From NCBI GenBank assembly GCA_050633325.1, contig JBOEGH010000008.1, positions 186,001 to 250,000 on the forward strand: a DNA stretch of 64,000 nt, in the 5' to 3' direction. Position numbers and translations under genes: made by a program. The notes beneath the pieces are model-generated. The model saw nothing but the letters and a program-made list of their open reading frames with translations. It was not told where the DNA came from and did no database searches. Positions 17,766 to 26,421 of the stretch are shown piece by piece; position 1 is the stretch's first letter; each line of letters opens with the position of its first letter. Source of the stretch: UBA1672 sp050633325. GTDB taxonomy: Bacteria > Pseudomonadota > Alphaproteobacteria > Micavibrionales > Micavibrionaceae.

Positions 17766-18050
17766 TTAAAACATGTTTTTAACTTGCACCAGAGGGACTT
17801 TATATCCAATAGGTTCGTTGTTTGGAAACAGTGAATAAATCATGATGTTTGGGGTGTTTTCAACCGGTGCGGTCATGCGATCCGGTATTTCATAATGCAT
17901 AAGATCATCTTCGTTATCTTTGTCATCATAAACCAGCATGAACAGCTGTTGATCGCGGTAATATTCGACGCGGCGTACAATATCAGGAAGTGGTGTGTCG
18001 CTTACCAACATTACATTTCCGTCATTTAATACACCAAGCTCTATATTCAT
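17766..18050 (-). CDS. Hypothetical protein, 94 aa
   Basis: Not recognised. Acidic, no cysteines, beta-rich look (NIELGVLNDGNVMLVSDTPL, then YYRDQQLFMLVYDDKDNEDD), no signal peptide. Its ATG overlaps the stop of the upstream 81-aa gene (TAATG), so the two are translationally coupled and probably act together. It lies 70 bases beyond the 5' end of tRNA-Gly. Confidence 0.6.
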   Translation of the reverse strand: MNIELGVLNDGNVMLVSDTPLPDIVRRVEYYRDQQLFMLVYDDKDNEDDLMHYEIPDRMTAPVENTPNIMIYSLFPNNEPIGYKVPLVQVKNMF

Positions 18051-18295
18051 TACACCAAGTCCATTCCGAGTACAGTGTTATGAACAGGAGATTGATCATT
18101 TTCTGGTGTTTCGTTTGGCTGTGGCATCGCTGCGAGTAGTTGTTCGAAAATCACAGATTCCTCACCTGGTATTGCCCCAAGCAATGAACCAACGTCAGCA
18201 ATACCAGAGTCCGAAACAGACTGGTTATCAATTTGTTGTATGTTCTTGTTTTCTAGTTTTTCAAGCAATTCTGCTGCTTGCATATTTTCTGCCAT
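18050..18295 (-). CDS. Hypothetical protein, 81 aa
   Basis: Not recognised. Acidic, no Cys, Trp or Arg; an N-terminal amphipathic helix (MAENMQAAELLEKLENKN) is followed by a low-complexity Gln/Asn/Pro-rich tail. GGGGAGAG sits 5-12 bases upstream of ATG 18295 on the minus strand, a strong ribosome-binding site. It shares a TAATG overlap with the 94-aa gene. Composition resembles another orphan here (41613-42269), but I see no shared motif. Confidence 0.6.
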   Translation of the reverse strand: MAENMQAAELLEKLENKNIQQIDNQSVSDSGIADVGSLLGAIPGEESVIFEQLLAAMPQPNETPENDQSPVHNTVLGMDLV

Positions 18296-18504
18296 TTTTG
18301 TCTCTCCCCTTGGGGTTACGCATAGTATAGCACCTAAATATTAATAAACCCTTATATATCACATTAGTGATCAATATTGCAAATTTACCATGATAAATCA
18401 GTGATTTAAGGACGAAAACGAATGCAACTGTGTTTTTTGGTTGCTGATAGGCCTACACATATTAAGGTCTGGATTTTATAATTAAAACAGAATATGTTTT
18501 TTGA

Positions 18505-19029
18505 ATGACAGATAACTCACCACTTCCAACGACTTCAGATGATCTGCTGCAACGCCTGAAAGAAATAGGTATTTCTTACAGTTTGCACAATCACGATCCA
18601 ATTTTTACAGTTGAAGAAGGCGAACACCTTAAAGCAGAAATCCCCGGCGTCCATTGCAGAAATTTGTTTTTACGCGATAAGAAGAAAAAGATGTTTTTGG
18701 TTGTTGCTGCTAATGAAACTAAAATTGATCTCAAAAAATTACAGTCTGTTTTGGATTGCGGTCGAATTTCGTTTGGTTCTGCTGATCGCCTGTGGGAGCA
18801 TCTTGGCATTAGGCAAGGGTCGGTTAACCCTTTTTGTATAATTAATGATGTGGATCATAAGGTTCGAATTATCCTTGATAAAGATATGATGGATAATGAA
18901 ATTGTTAATTATCACCCGATGGATAATGCGATGACTATAGGGCTAAGTCCTGATGATCTTGTTCGGTTTATTGATGGTACAGATCATGTCGCGGAAATAG
19001 TTGATTTAAGCGAAGCTGCGCCTGATTAA
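18505..19029 (+). CDS. YbaK/ProX-family aminoacyl-tRNA deacylase (ProXp-ala type)
   Basis: The 174-aa protein matches free-standing homologues of the ProRS editing domain: SLHNHDPIFTVEEGEHLK near the N-terminus, then CRNLFLRDKKKKMFLVVAANETKIDL with the conserved KNLFLRDKK-type segment, SFGSADRLWEHLGIRQGSVNPF and the YHPMDNAMT ending. Members deacylate misacylated tRNA such as Ala-tRNA(Pro). Which mischarged tRNA it acts on is inferred from the subfamily. It is divergent from the 18050-18295 pair and stands before the thioredoxin-like gene on the same strand. Confidence 0.85.
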   Translation: MTDNSPLPTTSDDLLQRLKEIGISYSLHNHDPIFTVEEGEHLKAEIPGVHCRNLFLRDKKKKMFLVVAANETKIDLKKLQSVLDCGRISFGSADRLWEHLGIRQGSVNPFCIINDVDHKVRIILDKDMMDNEIVNYHPMDNAMTIGLSPDDLVRFIDGTDHVAEIVDLSEAAPD

Positions 19030-19132
19030 TTTCTATATAGCTCTTTTGTATTATGCTTTTGCATTTATCCGGTCTATGCATTAGTGTGCAACGCGCTATA
19101 TAGGGCGTCTTTAAAGATTGAAAGAGTTAGTT

Positions 19133-20062
19133 ATGATTATCGGACAAAACACACCGCCAACAACCGCATCGACCAATGCGCAGGATGTTATTTTCGATGT
19201 GAATGCACAGGATTTTGAACAACGCGTTATGGCCGCCTCAATGCAGGTTCCTGTTATCGTTGATTTTTGGGCTCCGTGGTGTGGGCCGTGTAAGCAGTTG
19301 ATGCCAGTTTTGGAAAAAGTTGTTATGGCCGCCGGTGGTAAGGTTTTAATGGCTAAAATTAATTTGGATGACAATCCGGAGTTGGCACAGGCATTGCGCG
19401 TACAATCAGTTCCAATGGTTTTTGGTTTCTTTCAAGGTCAGCCAATAGATGCATTTTCAGGCGTTCAACCGGAAAGTAAAATTCGTGAATTTGTGGGCAA
19501 GCTTATATCTACTGCCAATGGTGCGCAGCCTGATGCGATTGATATTGATGCGGCATTAAAAGGTGCTGCGCAGGCGTTGAACGATAATGATGCATCTACC
19601 GCTCATGCTATTTATTCGCAAATATTACAACAAGATGCGCAAAATGTTTCTGCTTATGTTGGGTTGGTTAGATGCTTTATCGCGGTAGGTCAAATTGACC
19701 AAGCAATTGCTATGGTTGATAACGCACCGGAAGAAATATCGAAATCATCTGCATTCGCACAGGCAAGATCAGCGGTGGAATTAGCGCAGATAGTTCCTGA
19801 TTCTTCTTTGGATGATTTACGTGCGAAAATAAATGCAAATAAAGATGATCACCAAGCGCGCATTGATCTGGCACAAGGATTATTTGCGGCGGGTGAGAAA
19901 AAGGCCGCAATTGATGAATTATTATATTCTATTACTATGGATCGTGAGTGGGGCGACGAAGCAGCGCGTAAAGAGTTGTTAAAGCTGTTTTCGGCAATTG
20001 GAAATGCTGATCCTATTACATTGGCGGCACGACGTAAATTATCGTCAATTTTGTTTTCTTAA
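19133..20062 (+). CDS. Thioredoxin-TPR protein (CnoX/YbbN-like)
   Basis: The 309-aa protein has an N-terminal thioredoxin fold (about 20-130) with VIVDFWAPWCGPCKQLMPVL, active-site pair Cys50/Cys53, followed by a helical C-terminal region of tetratricopeptide-like repeats (about 145-309). This is the layout of CnoX/YbbN, a co-chaperone that protects proteins from oxidation. ATG 19133 is preferred (AAAGAG at 19121-19126) over an in-frame TTG at 19118. Here the WCGPC redox motif is complete, so reductase activity is likely. Confidence 0.88.
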   Translation: MIIGQNTPPTTASTNAQDVIFDVNAQDFEQRVMAASMQVPVIVDFWAPWCGPCKQLMPVLEKVVMAAGGKVLMAKINLDDNPELAQALRVQSVPMVFGFFQGQPIDAFSGVQPESKIREFVGKLISTANGAQPDAIDIDAALKGAAQALNDNDASTAHAIYSQILQQDAQNVSAYVGLVRCFIAVGQIDQAIAMVDNAPEEISKSSAFAQARSAVELAQIVPDSSLDDLRAKINANKDDHQARIDLAQGLFAAGEKKAAIDELLYSITMDREWGDEAARKELLKLFSAIGNADPITLAARRKLSSILFS

Positions 20063-20085
20063 AGGATAAAGGGTAAGGTGTAGAT

Positions 20086-20265
20086 ATGAGTGTAGAAATT
20101 GATCCGAAATTATTGGAAATTTTAGTATGTCCATTGACAAAGGGGACATTAAGTTACGATGCAAAGGCGCAAGAGCTTGTGTCAGAGCAGGCAAAGCTAG
20201 CATTCCCAATTCGTGATGGTATTCCAATCATGTTGGTTGATAAGGCGCGTTCTTTAGAGGGGTAA
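20086..20265 (+). CDS. Trm112-family protein
   Basis: A 59-aa protein: DPKLLEILVCPLTKGTLSYD near the start and AFPIRDGIPIMLVDKARSL at the end are the typical YcaR/Trm112 pattern. Eukaryotic Trm112 activates methyltransferases; the bacterial role is unsettled. Only one Cys of the zinc-type CPxC motif is left (CPLT), as in many bacterial members. It starts 24 bases after the thioredoxin-like gene, with GGGTAAGG as ribosome-binding site, and is followed 4 bases later by another small gene. Confidence 0.88.
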   Translation: MSVEIDPKLLEILVCPLTKGTLSYDAKAQELVSEQAKLAFPIRDGIPIMLVDKARSLEG

Positions 20266-20269
20266 GAGA

Positions 20270-20464
20270 ATGAAAATTGGCAGCGTATTAGGTAATATAT
20301 GGCCGGGTGCGGTTAAGAAGGTTTCTCCGGTTGAGAAAAGTACTAAAAAGCCGACATCTGATGATCCTTCACGTGAAACAAGTGATTACACGGAACAGAA
20401 AAAATCAGAGACATATGGTGTCTATGATAAGAAGGGCAAAGTAACGCCATTCGATATTGATTGA
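20270..20464 (+). CDS. Small hypothetical protein, 64 aa
   Basis: Not confidently recognised. Basic/acidic mixed, likely disordered in the middle (Lys/Ser/Thr-rich), ending SETYGVYDKKGKVTPFDID. The ending loosely recalls the RYGDWEKKGRVxDF tail of DUF1674 (SDHAF4-like) proteins, but the match is weak. ATG 20270 comes 4 bases after the Trm112 stop, so it belongs to the same transcription unit. Confidence 0.6.
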   Translation: MKIGSVLGNIWPGAVKKVSPVEKSTKKPTSDDPSRETSDYTEQKKSETYGVYDKKGKVTPFDID

Positions 20465-20468
20465 AAAC

Positions 20469-20498
20469 TTGACGTTTAGCCATAAAATCGGTTAGATA
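20469..20498 (+). promoter_or_regulatory. Possible promoter for the leu leader
   Basis: TTGACG at 20469-20474 and TAGATA at 20493-20498 (18-base spacer) fit a weak sigma-70 promoter. If correct, transcription would start at or a few bases before the leader ATG at 20505, giving a leaderless leader-peptide mRNA, as known for the trp leader of Sinorhizobium. Confidence 0.4.
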
Positions 20499-20504
20499 AC
20501 CTTT

Positions 20505-20561
20505 ATGAATACAAATACAGAAACATTACTGCTTCTAAACCTTCTCCTTATTCGCCTCTGA
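20505..20561 (+). CDS. Leucine-rich leader peptide upstream of leuA (18 aa)
   Basis: ATG 20505 opens an 18-codon frame reading MNTNTETLLLLNLLLIRL, ending with TGA 20559-20561. Eight of 18 residues are Leu, with TTA, CTG, CTT, CTA, CTC all used, placed 125 bases before leuA. This is the hallmark of ribosome-mediated attenuation: scarce Leu-tRNA stalls the ribosome on the Leu codons and changes the fold of the following RNA. Leader peptides of this kind before leuA are known in proteobacteria. I see no ribosome-binding site, which fits a leaderless transcript. Confidence 0.85.
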   Translation: MNTNTETLLLLNLLLIRL

Positions 20562-20660
20562 GCGACCATGAGGCATTTATAATGCCTGCGCTACAGGGGA
20601 ATTTAAAAAATTCAAAACATTGAAAAAAACAACAAGTCGCGATAGAACTTCTATGCGCTT
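20561..20660 (+). promoter_or_regulatory. Hairpins between leu leader peptide and leuA (attenuator region)
   Basis: AGGCATT (20571-20577) pairs perfectly with AATGCCT (20581-20587), and AGCG (20561-20564) with CGCT (20589-20592) can extend it. A second hairpin spans 20634-20660 (AAG, CGC and ATAG with CTAT, GCG and CTT, two bulges), ending about 13 bases before the leuA ribosome-binding site AAGGA (20673-20677). Neither hairpin has a T-run after it, so a classical intrinsic terminator is not evident. Confidence 0.55.
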
Positions 20661-20685
20661 GCGAAAGATTATAAGGAATTTAGCC

Positions 20686-22251
20686 ATGAGCAGAACTTTT
20701 GATATTGTAAAAAACGATCCGAACCGCGTTATTATTTTTGATACAACCCTTAGAGATGGAGAGCAATCCCCCGGTTGCGCCATGAATTTGGAGCAAAAAA
20801 TTAAGATGGCCGGTGTTTTGGATGATCTGGGCGTTGATGTTATTGAGGCTGGATTTCCTGTTGCGTCTAAAGGTGATTTTGAGGCGGTTACAAAAATTGC
20901 GGAAACGGTTAAAAATGCTACGGTATGTGGACTATCTCGCGCGGTTAAAGGTGACATCGAGGCATCAGGAGAGGCGATAAAGCCCGCAACGCATAAACGT
21001 ATACATACATTTATCTCTACATCGCCATTGCATATGAAACATAAATTGCAAATGTCACCTTATGACGTTTTAGATGCAGTAAAGGAAAGCGTTACCTTTG
21101 CACGTAAATTTACAGATGATGTTGAGTGGAGTGCAGAAGATGCATCCCGTACTGAGGATGATTTTTTGTGTCGCTGTGTTGAGGCGGCAATTACGGCGGG
21201 TGCAACGACGGTTAATATCCCTGATACTGTTGGTTATTCTATGCCAGATGAAATGGCTGCTAAGATCGCGATGTTGGTTGAGCGTGTTCCCAATATAGAT
21301 CAGGCGATTATATCAATGCATTGTCACAATGATTTGGGTGTTGCGGTTGCTAATTCTTTGGCGGGTGTGGCAGCAGGTGCGCGACAGATTGAATGTACGA
21401 TAAATGGTATTGGAGAGCGCGCGGGCAATGCTGCATTGGAAGAGGTTATCATGGCGCTTCGTACTCGTCAGGATATTATGCCATATAGCCATGGTATCGA
21501 TACAAAACAAATTACCAAGGCGTCACGTACTCTGTCTGGTATTACAGGGTTTTCTGTGCAGCCTAATAAAGCAATTGTCGGAGCGAATGCATTTGCCCAC
21601 GCAAGTGGTATTCATCAAGATGGAATGCTGAAAAATGCAAATACATATGAGATAATGACACCTGAATCTGTTGGCTTGAACGAAAGTAAATTGGTGATGA
21701 GCAAACACTCAGGCCGTCATGCTTTCCGTGAGAAGTTGAAAGAGTTAGGCTTTGATCTTGGTGATAATGCGTTAAATGACGCATTTTCACGTTTCAAAAA
21801 CCTTGCAGATCGCAAAAAAGAAATATTTGAAGACGATTTGATTGCTTTGGTTGAAGATGAAATCATAAGCGAGAATGATAATATTCAGTTTGTATCTTTA
21901 CAAATTCAGGCGGGAACATCAGGCCCTCAAACTGCTGATATTTGTTTGAGTATTGATGGCGTTGAGCATTGCGCAAAGGTTGAGGGTAATGGGCCGGTTG
22001 ATGCAATATTTAAGGCGATACGTGAAATTTCTCCTCATCCTGATGCAACATTGCAATTGTACCAAGTACACGCCGTTACGGGTGGCACGGATGCGCAAGC
22101 AGAGGTAACAGTTCGTTTAGAAGAAGATGGAAAAATTATTAATGGCTCTGGCGCAGATGCAGATACACTGGTTGCCAGTGCGCGCGCTTATGTTCATGCG
22201 CTGAACAAGCTTTTGGCGAAACGTGAAACATTTAATCCGCAAACTGCATAG
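20686..22251 (+). CDS. leuA: 2-isopropylmalate synthase
   Basis: First committed step of leucine synthesis: acetyl-CoA plus 2-ketoisovalerate gives 2-isopropylmalate. The 521-aa protein has the HMGL-like TIM barrel (DTTLRDGEQSPG near residues 20-31; the metal-binding ISMHCHNDLGVAVANS; NGIGERAGNAALEEV) and a C-terminal allosteric LeuA dimer domain (about 390-510) where leucine feedback acts. ATG 20686 is chosen for its AAGGA site 9 bases upstream and the family start; the open frame extends back to 20620. Regulation by leader-peptide attenuation is indicated upstream. Confidence 0.97.
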   Translation: MSRTFDIVKNDPNRVIIFDTTLRDGEQSPGCAMNLEQKIKMAGVLDDLGVDVIEAGFPVASKGDFEAVTKIAETVKNATVCGLSRAVKGDIEASGEAIKPATHKRIHTFISTSPLHMKHKLQMSPYDVLDAVKESVTFARKFTDDVEWSAEDASRTEDDFLCRCVEAAITAGATTVNIPDTVGYSMPDEMAAKIAMLVERVPNIDQAIISMHCHNDLGVAVANSLAGVAAGARQIECTINGIGERAGNAALEEVIMALRTRQDIMPYSHGIDTKQITKASRTLSGITGFSVQPNKAIVGANAFAHASGIHQDGMLKNANTYEIMTPESVGLNESKLVMSKHSGRHAFREKLKELGFDLGDNALNDAFSRFKNLADRKKEIFEDDLIALVEDEIISENDNIQFVSLQIQAGTSGPQTADICLSIDGVEHCAKVEGNGPVDAIFKAIREISPHPDATLQLYQVHAVTGGTDAQAEVTVRLEEDGKIINGSGADADTLVASARAYVHALNKLLAKRETFNPQTA

Positions 22252-22265
22252 ATTGTTAGAATGTT

Positions 22266-22901
22266 CTAGTTGAGGTGTTTTGATATTGTTTTAAACACAT
22301 TCTCGAACATTTCAGTTGTCAGCCGTTTTGTGTTGGTGTTATATCGCGAGCAATGGTAGCTGTCGATTAGTGTTAACCCATTCCCCAGATCATGTGTGGC
22401 ATTGTGAGAAAATTTAAAGGCCGATTGCTTGTGTCCTGTGGCCTTTAAAACGGCGTTGTGTGAGACCAGACCCAAGCTCATAATAATTTTTAAATTTGGC
22501 ATAGTTGCCATCTCAGTTTTTAAAAATTGAAGGCAAGTGTTTATTTCGTCTCCGGTGACTTTGTTTTGTGGTGGAACGCATTTTACAGCATTTGTGATCC
22601 GCGCATTTACTAGCTCAAGCCCATCATCTTTATGTGCTTTGTATGTTCCGCGGGCGAAACCAAATTTGATTAGTGTTTCGTATAGAAGGTCACCGGCGTA
22701 ATCACCGGTAAATGGTCTGCCACTAAAATTCGCGCCTTTAAGGCCGGGTGCAAGACCGATGATCATAAATTCTGCATTTTGTGGTCCGAACGAAGGAACA
22801 GGGGCGTTATACTCGCCCGGAAATTTTTGACGATTATCGTCAATAAAGTTCTTTAACCTAGGGCACAAATCGCAATCAATATCTGGTAGCATTTCAAACA
22901 T
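22266..22901 (-). CDS. Uracil-DNA glycosylase, family 5-like
   Basis: A 211-aa base-excision repair enzyme. N-terminal CDLCPRL supplies two of the Fe-S cluster cysteines; motif 1 is GLAPGLKGANFSGRPFTGD, as in family 5 (UdgB) rather than family 4; motif 2 is HCSRYNTNTKRLT, matching the family 5 HPSxxNxxTGRLT with HP replaced by HC. The Cys instead of Pro after the motif 2 His is a small departure. It converges on leuA with 14 bases between stops. Confidence 0.85.
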   Translation of the reverse strand: MFEMLPDIDCDLCPRLKNFIDDNRQKFPGEYNAPVPSFGPQNAEFMIIGLAPGLKGANFSGRPFTGDYAGDLLYETLIKFGFARGTYKAHKDDGLELVNARITNAVKCVPPQNKVTGDEINTCLQFLKTEMATMPNLKIIMSLGLVSHNAVLKATGHKQSAFKFSHNATHDLGNGLTLIDSYHCSRYNTNTKRLTTEMFENVFKTISKHLN

Positions 22902-23041
22902 TTCTTCATAATCATTATGTTATGCGTTTCGTCAAGTGTCTTTAAATATTACCATGAAGCCATATTGGCCTTGCATTTGGCGGTAAGACAAACTATAAAC
23001 GGTAAAATTATATAAATTAATAGATTTAAAGGCGCTAAATT

Positions 23042-23446
23042 ATGGCACGTGTTACCGTTGAAGATTGTATTGAAAAAGTTGAAAATCGTTTTGAATTGGT
23101 TATGGTGGCTGCGCAACGCGCCCGTAAAATCGGTTCTGGTGCTGCTCTAACGGTTGAGCGTGACAACGACAAAAAAACGGTTATTTCTCTACGCGAAATT
23201 GCAGGGGAAACAGTTAGTGTCGATGCGTTAAAAGATGAAATGATTACAAGTCATCAACGTTACCTACCACAAGAAACAGAAGAAGATGAAGTTCTTATGG
23301 ATGGTGAACAAGAATGGGCAGATATCGCAACTACTTCTGGTATTTATGCAGATGAAGAAGCAGGTGTAACCGCAGATGATGCGGATAATGATGTCGCTTC
23401 TGATAGTGATGCAGTGCCTTCTCTTGGTGATATTGCAGGCGCCTAG
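23042..23446 (+). CDS. rpoZ: DNA-directed RNA polymerase subunit omega
   Basis: The omega core is plain: MARVTVEDCIEKVENRFELV, then AAQRARKIGSGA, then KKTVISLREIAGETVS. Omega promotes polymerase assembly and in proteobacteria forms part of a ppGpp site. At 134 aa it carries a long acidic tail (about 80-134), common in alphaproteobacteria. The rpoZ-rsh pairing (rsh starts 163 bases downstream) is widely conserved, though a terminator lies between them here. Confidence 0.95.
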   Translation: MARVTVEDCIEKVENRFELVMVAAQRARKIGSGAALTVERDNDKKTVISLREIAGETVSVDALKDEMITSHQRYLPQETEEDEVLMDGEQEWADIATTSGIYADEEAGVTADDADNDVASDSDAVPSLGDIAGA

Positions 23447-23475
23447 TTTTTTGTGACACACAGTATTGTATTTAT

Positions 23476-23506
23476 AAAAAGTCGTGCAGTAATGTTCGGC
23501 TTTTTT
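23476..23506 (+). terminator. Rho-independent terminator after rpoZ
   Basis: AAAAAGTCG (23476-23484) pairs with CGGCTTTTT (23497-23505), 9 bp with one G-U pair, and a T-run follows. It lies 30 bases after the rpoZ stop. Confidence 0.75.
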
Positions 23507-23609
23507 GTTATATTTACCTTTATAATTTAATATAGAAAATAATTGGTGCTGTTTTAAAACCATGTTAGCCTGTAAGAAAAATGGCGCTAATGGTGATAGT
23601 TAAAAGTAA

Positions 23610-25769
23610 ATGCAGCAAATTGATAAACTTCTACAAACTTTAAATTCTTATCAATCAGATTTTGATCCTGCAATAGTTCAAAAGGCGCATGATTATGCAA
23701 AGAAAATGCATGAAGGACAGTTTCGATCTTCTGGTGAGCCTTATTACACTCATCCAATAGAAGTTGCGCAAATATTGGCAGATATGAAAATGGATGTGAC
23801 AACAATTGTTACGGCTATATTACATGATACTGTCGAAGATACCGAAGCAACATTTGAAGATTTAGAGAGTAACTTTGGCAAAACTGTTGCTGATTTAGTT
23901 AACGGTGTCAGTAAGCTAACCCGAATAGAGAGCCAGACCCTAGAAGGTAAGCAAGCAGAAAACTTTCGTAAGCTATTGCTTGCAATGTCAGAGGATATAA
24001 GGGTTCTATTAGTTAAACTGTCTGACCGCTTGCATAATATGCGGACTATGGGTGGTATTAAGAAGATTGAAAAACGCCGCCGCATTTCTTTGGAGACTCT
24101 TGAAATATACGCACCTTTGGCAGAGCGTATTGGTGTGCATTTTATTAAGGAAGAGCTTGAAGACCTCTGCTTTGAGCAAGTCCATCCTGAGGCTAGGGAG
24201 AGTATAACTAATCGTCTTTCTTATTTAAGGAAAGAAGGGATAGATGTAGTTGATGCGATTATAAATGAGCTTAATGAAATATTACGTGATGCGAACATAA
24301 ATGCGGAAGTAACAGGAAGAGAAAAGACCAGATATTCCATATGGAAAAAGATGCAGCGTAAAAACGTCGCATTCGAACAATTATCGGATATTATGGCCTT
24401 TCGTATAATTGTTGAAAATCCGGAAGACTGTTATTTGGTTTTGGGCACAATTCACGGGAAATACCATTCTGTTCCCGGGCGTTTTAAAGATTATATTTCT
24501 ACTCCAAAGCCTAATGGTTATAAATCAATTCATACCACTATTATGGGGCCGCGCAGGCAACGTATTGAGGTGCAAATAAGAACCCATCAAATGCATGATG
24601 AGGGCGAATTGGGTGTTGCGGCGCATTGGGCATATAAAGGGGGAAATCAGTCACAAGAAAGAGATATTAAGAAATATCGCTGGTTGCGTGAGCTTTTGGA
24701 AATATTAGAGCAAGAGCAAAAGCCGGAAGATTTCTGGGAACATACCAAATTGGAGCTTTTCCAAGATCGAGTTTTTGTATTTACTCCGCAAGGTGATCTG
24801 ATTGAATTGCCTAATGGTGCTACACCTGTCGATTTTGCGTATGCTGTGCATTCGGCAATTGGCGATAAATGCGTTGGTGCAAAGATTAATGGACGCATTG
24901 CGCCGCTTAACTCTCGCTTGATGAATGGCGATCAGGTAGATGTTATTACGGCTAAAACGCAAAATCCTTCTCCTACATGGGAAAGATTTGTTGTCACAGG
25001 TAAGGCGCGTTCTCATATTCGTAAATATGTCAGAAATCAACAAAGAGATGAGTTTGTAATACTTGGCAAAGCAATGATCCAAAAGGTGTTTAGGCAAGAG
25101 GGATATGATTTTTCTGAAAAGGCGATTACGGGTACTTTAAAGCATTATCGTTTGGAAGATTGTGATGATGTATATGCCAATATAGGTTCAGGTGTTTTTG
25201 TTGCTCGTGATGTATTCAAACAAATATTCCCAAGTCACGAGGCTGAAGTTACGAAACGCCCGTCAGAGCATATGGATAAAGCCGTTATGGTGCATGGTGG
25301 CCAAGATCTGGGTGTGCCAATGCCGATTAAGGGGCTTATACCCGGAATGGCGATGCATTTTGCGCGGTGCTGTCATCCGTTACCCGGTGATCGTATTGTT
25401 GGGATAGTTACCACAGGAAAGGGGGTTACTATTCATACGATAGATTGTGAAACATTAGAAACATTTGCAGATACGCCAGAGCGTTGGCTTGATGTTTCGT
25501 GGGGTGATCATGATGAGTCTAAAAGCGGTCAGGTAGGGCGCCTAATAATGACTATGGCTAATGAAACCTGTGCATTAGGTAATGTTTCTACTGTCATAGG
25601 TCGTAATGGCGGTAATATTACTAATTTAAAAATAACAAGTCGTTCAATTGAGTTTTGGGAAATGACTTTAGATGTCTTCGTTCAAGATACAAAGCATCTT
25701 AGTAATGTAATAGCAGCTTTACGCGCGACGCCCGACGTTGTTTCGGTAGAGCGCGCGCGTGGTCGTTGA
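23610..25769 (+). CDS. rsh: Bifunctional (p)ppGpp synthetase/hydrolase Rsh (RelA/SpoT)
   Basis: The 719-aa alarmone enzyme has an intact HD hydrolase domain (His48, His72-Asp73, Glu76-Asp77, Asp139 in VKLSDRLHNM), a synthetase domain with GRFKDYISTPKPNGYKSIHT, a TGS domain (about 385-450: VFVFTPQGDLIELPNGATPV), a zinc-finger-like region with HFARCCHPLPGD and a C-terminal ACT domain (about 640-719). Both catalytic halves look complete, as is usual for the single Rsh of alphaproteobacteria. The 9600-10589 protein copies the hydrolase motif layout without the rest. The 3' end converges on apt with 8 bases between. Confidence 0.97.
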   Translation: MQQIDKLLQTLNSYQSDFDPAIVQKAHDYAKKMHEGQFRSSGEPYYTHPIEVAQILADMKMDVTTIVTAILHDTVEDTEATFEDLESNFGKTVADLVNGVSKLTRIESQTLEGKQAENFRKLLLAMSEDIRVLLVKLSDRLHNMRTMGGIKKIEKRRRISLETLEIYAPLAERIGVHFIKEELEDLCFEQVHPEARESITNRLSYLRKEGIDVVDAIINELNEILRDANINAEVTGREKTRYSIWKKMQRKNVAFEQLSDIMAFRIIVENPEDCYLVLGTIHGKYHSVPGRFKDYISTPKPNGYKSIHTTIMGPRRQRIEVQIRTHQMHDEGELGVAAHWAYKGGNQSQERDIKKYRWLRELLEILEQEQKPEDFWEHTKLELFQDRVFVFTPQGDLIELPNGATPVDFAYAVHSAIGDKCVGAKINGRIAPLNSRLMNGDQVDVITAKTQNPSPTWERFVVTGKARSHIRKYVRNQQRDEFVILGKAMIQKVFRQEGYDFSEKAITGTLKHYRLEDCDDVYANIGSGVFVARDVFKQIFPSHEAEVTKRPSEHMDKAVMVHGGQDLGVPMPIKGLIPGMAMHFARCCHPLPGDRIVGIVTTGKGVTIHTIDCETLETFADTPERWLDVSWGDHDESKSGQVGRLIMTMANETCALGNVSTVIGRNGGNITNLKITSRSIEFWEMTLDVFVQDTKHLSNVIAALRATPDVVSVERARGR

Positions 25770-25777
25770 TTAATAAA

Positions 25778-26305
25778 TTAAGCAAACGGGTTTAAGGGTG
25801 CTTGAACTAGTGTTTCAAATGGGAAGTCTAGTTTATCTGCTCCACCCAATTCGTTTAATTCTATAATACATGTTGAAATAACAACTTCGCCACCTGCTTT
25901 TTTAATTAAATCGCCTGTCGCCTTCATTGTCCCACCGGTTGCAAGAAGATCATCCATTATGGCAACGCGTGTTCCCTTGGTTACTAATGACTTTTGAATT
26001 TCAACTGTGTCCGTACCATATTCCAATGAATATTCCTGCCCTATAACTTCACCGGGTAGTTTGCCCTTTTTACGAACCATACCAAAAGGCAGGTTAAGAT
26101 TTTGTGCGACAGGAACACCTGTTAAGAAACCACGTGATTCAATGCCAACAACAAGATCTACATTTTGTTCTTTTACGCGGGCGGTTAGATCATTGATCAT
26201 ATCACGAAATATTTCCGGTTTTTTCAGCAGTGATTGCACATCATAGAAGTTTATTCCCTCTTGCGGGAAGTTGGGGGCAACGTCGATATGTTCTAGTAAT
26301 GCCAT
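25778..26305 (-). CDS. apt: Adenine phosphoribosyltransferase
   Basis: Salvages adenine with PRPP to make AMP. The 175-aa protein shows the type I phosphoribosyltransferase PRPP loop VAIMDDLLATGGTMKA, GIESRGFLTGVPVAQ with the adenine-binding Arg segment, and the N-terminal NFPQEGINFYDVQSLL. Length is typical. GGAACAAA precedes ATG 26305 on the minus strand. It is divergent from the DUF2062 gene. Confidence 0.96.
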   Translation of the reverse strand: MALLEHIDVAPNFPQEGINFYDVQSLLKKPEIFRDMINDLTARVKEQNVDLVVGIESRGFLTGVPVAQNLNLPFGMVRKKGKLPGEVIGQEYSLEYGTDTVEIQKSLVTKGTRVAIMDDLLATGGTMKATGDLIKKAGGEVVISTCIIELNELGGADKLDFPFETLVQAPLNPFA

Positions 26306-26421
26306 GGAGTTTGTTCCTTATAACTTGGTCATGTTTATATTAATTTGAAGTTTTCCTTCTCAGCCCCTTTATACTTGTATATTGTAGCTGTTGAAATATA
26401 ACAGGGGCAACTGTATAGGCA

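Noticed and set aside
18422..18481. 19-codon ORF upstream of the ProX-like gene, with AAGGAC before its ATG
   Set aside because: No regulatory codon bias and no hairpin logic; chance ORF in AT-rich DNA is as likely.
22324..22410. Altered motif 2 (HC instead of HP) in the UDG as evidence of a dead enzyme
   Set aside because: The catalytic motif 1 and the key His are present, and single changes at this position do not prove loss of activity.
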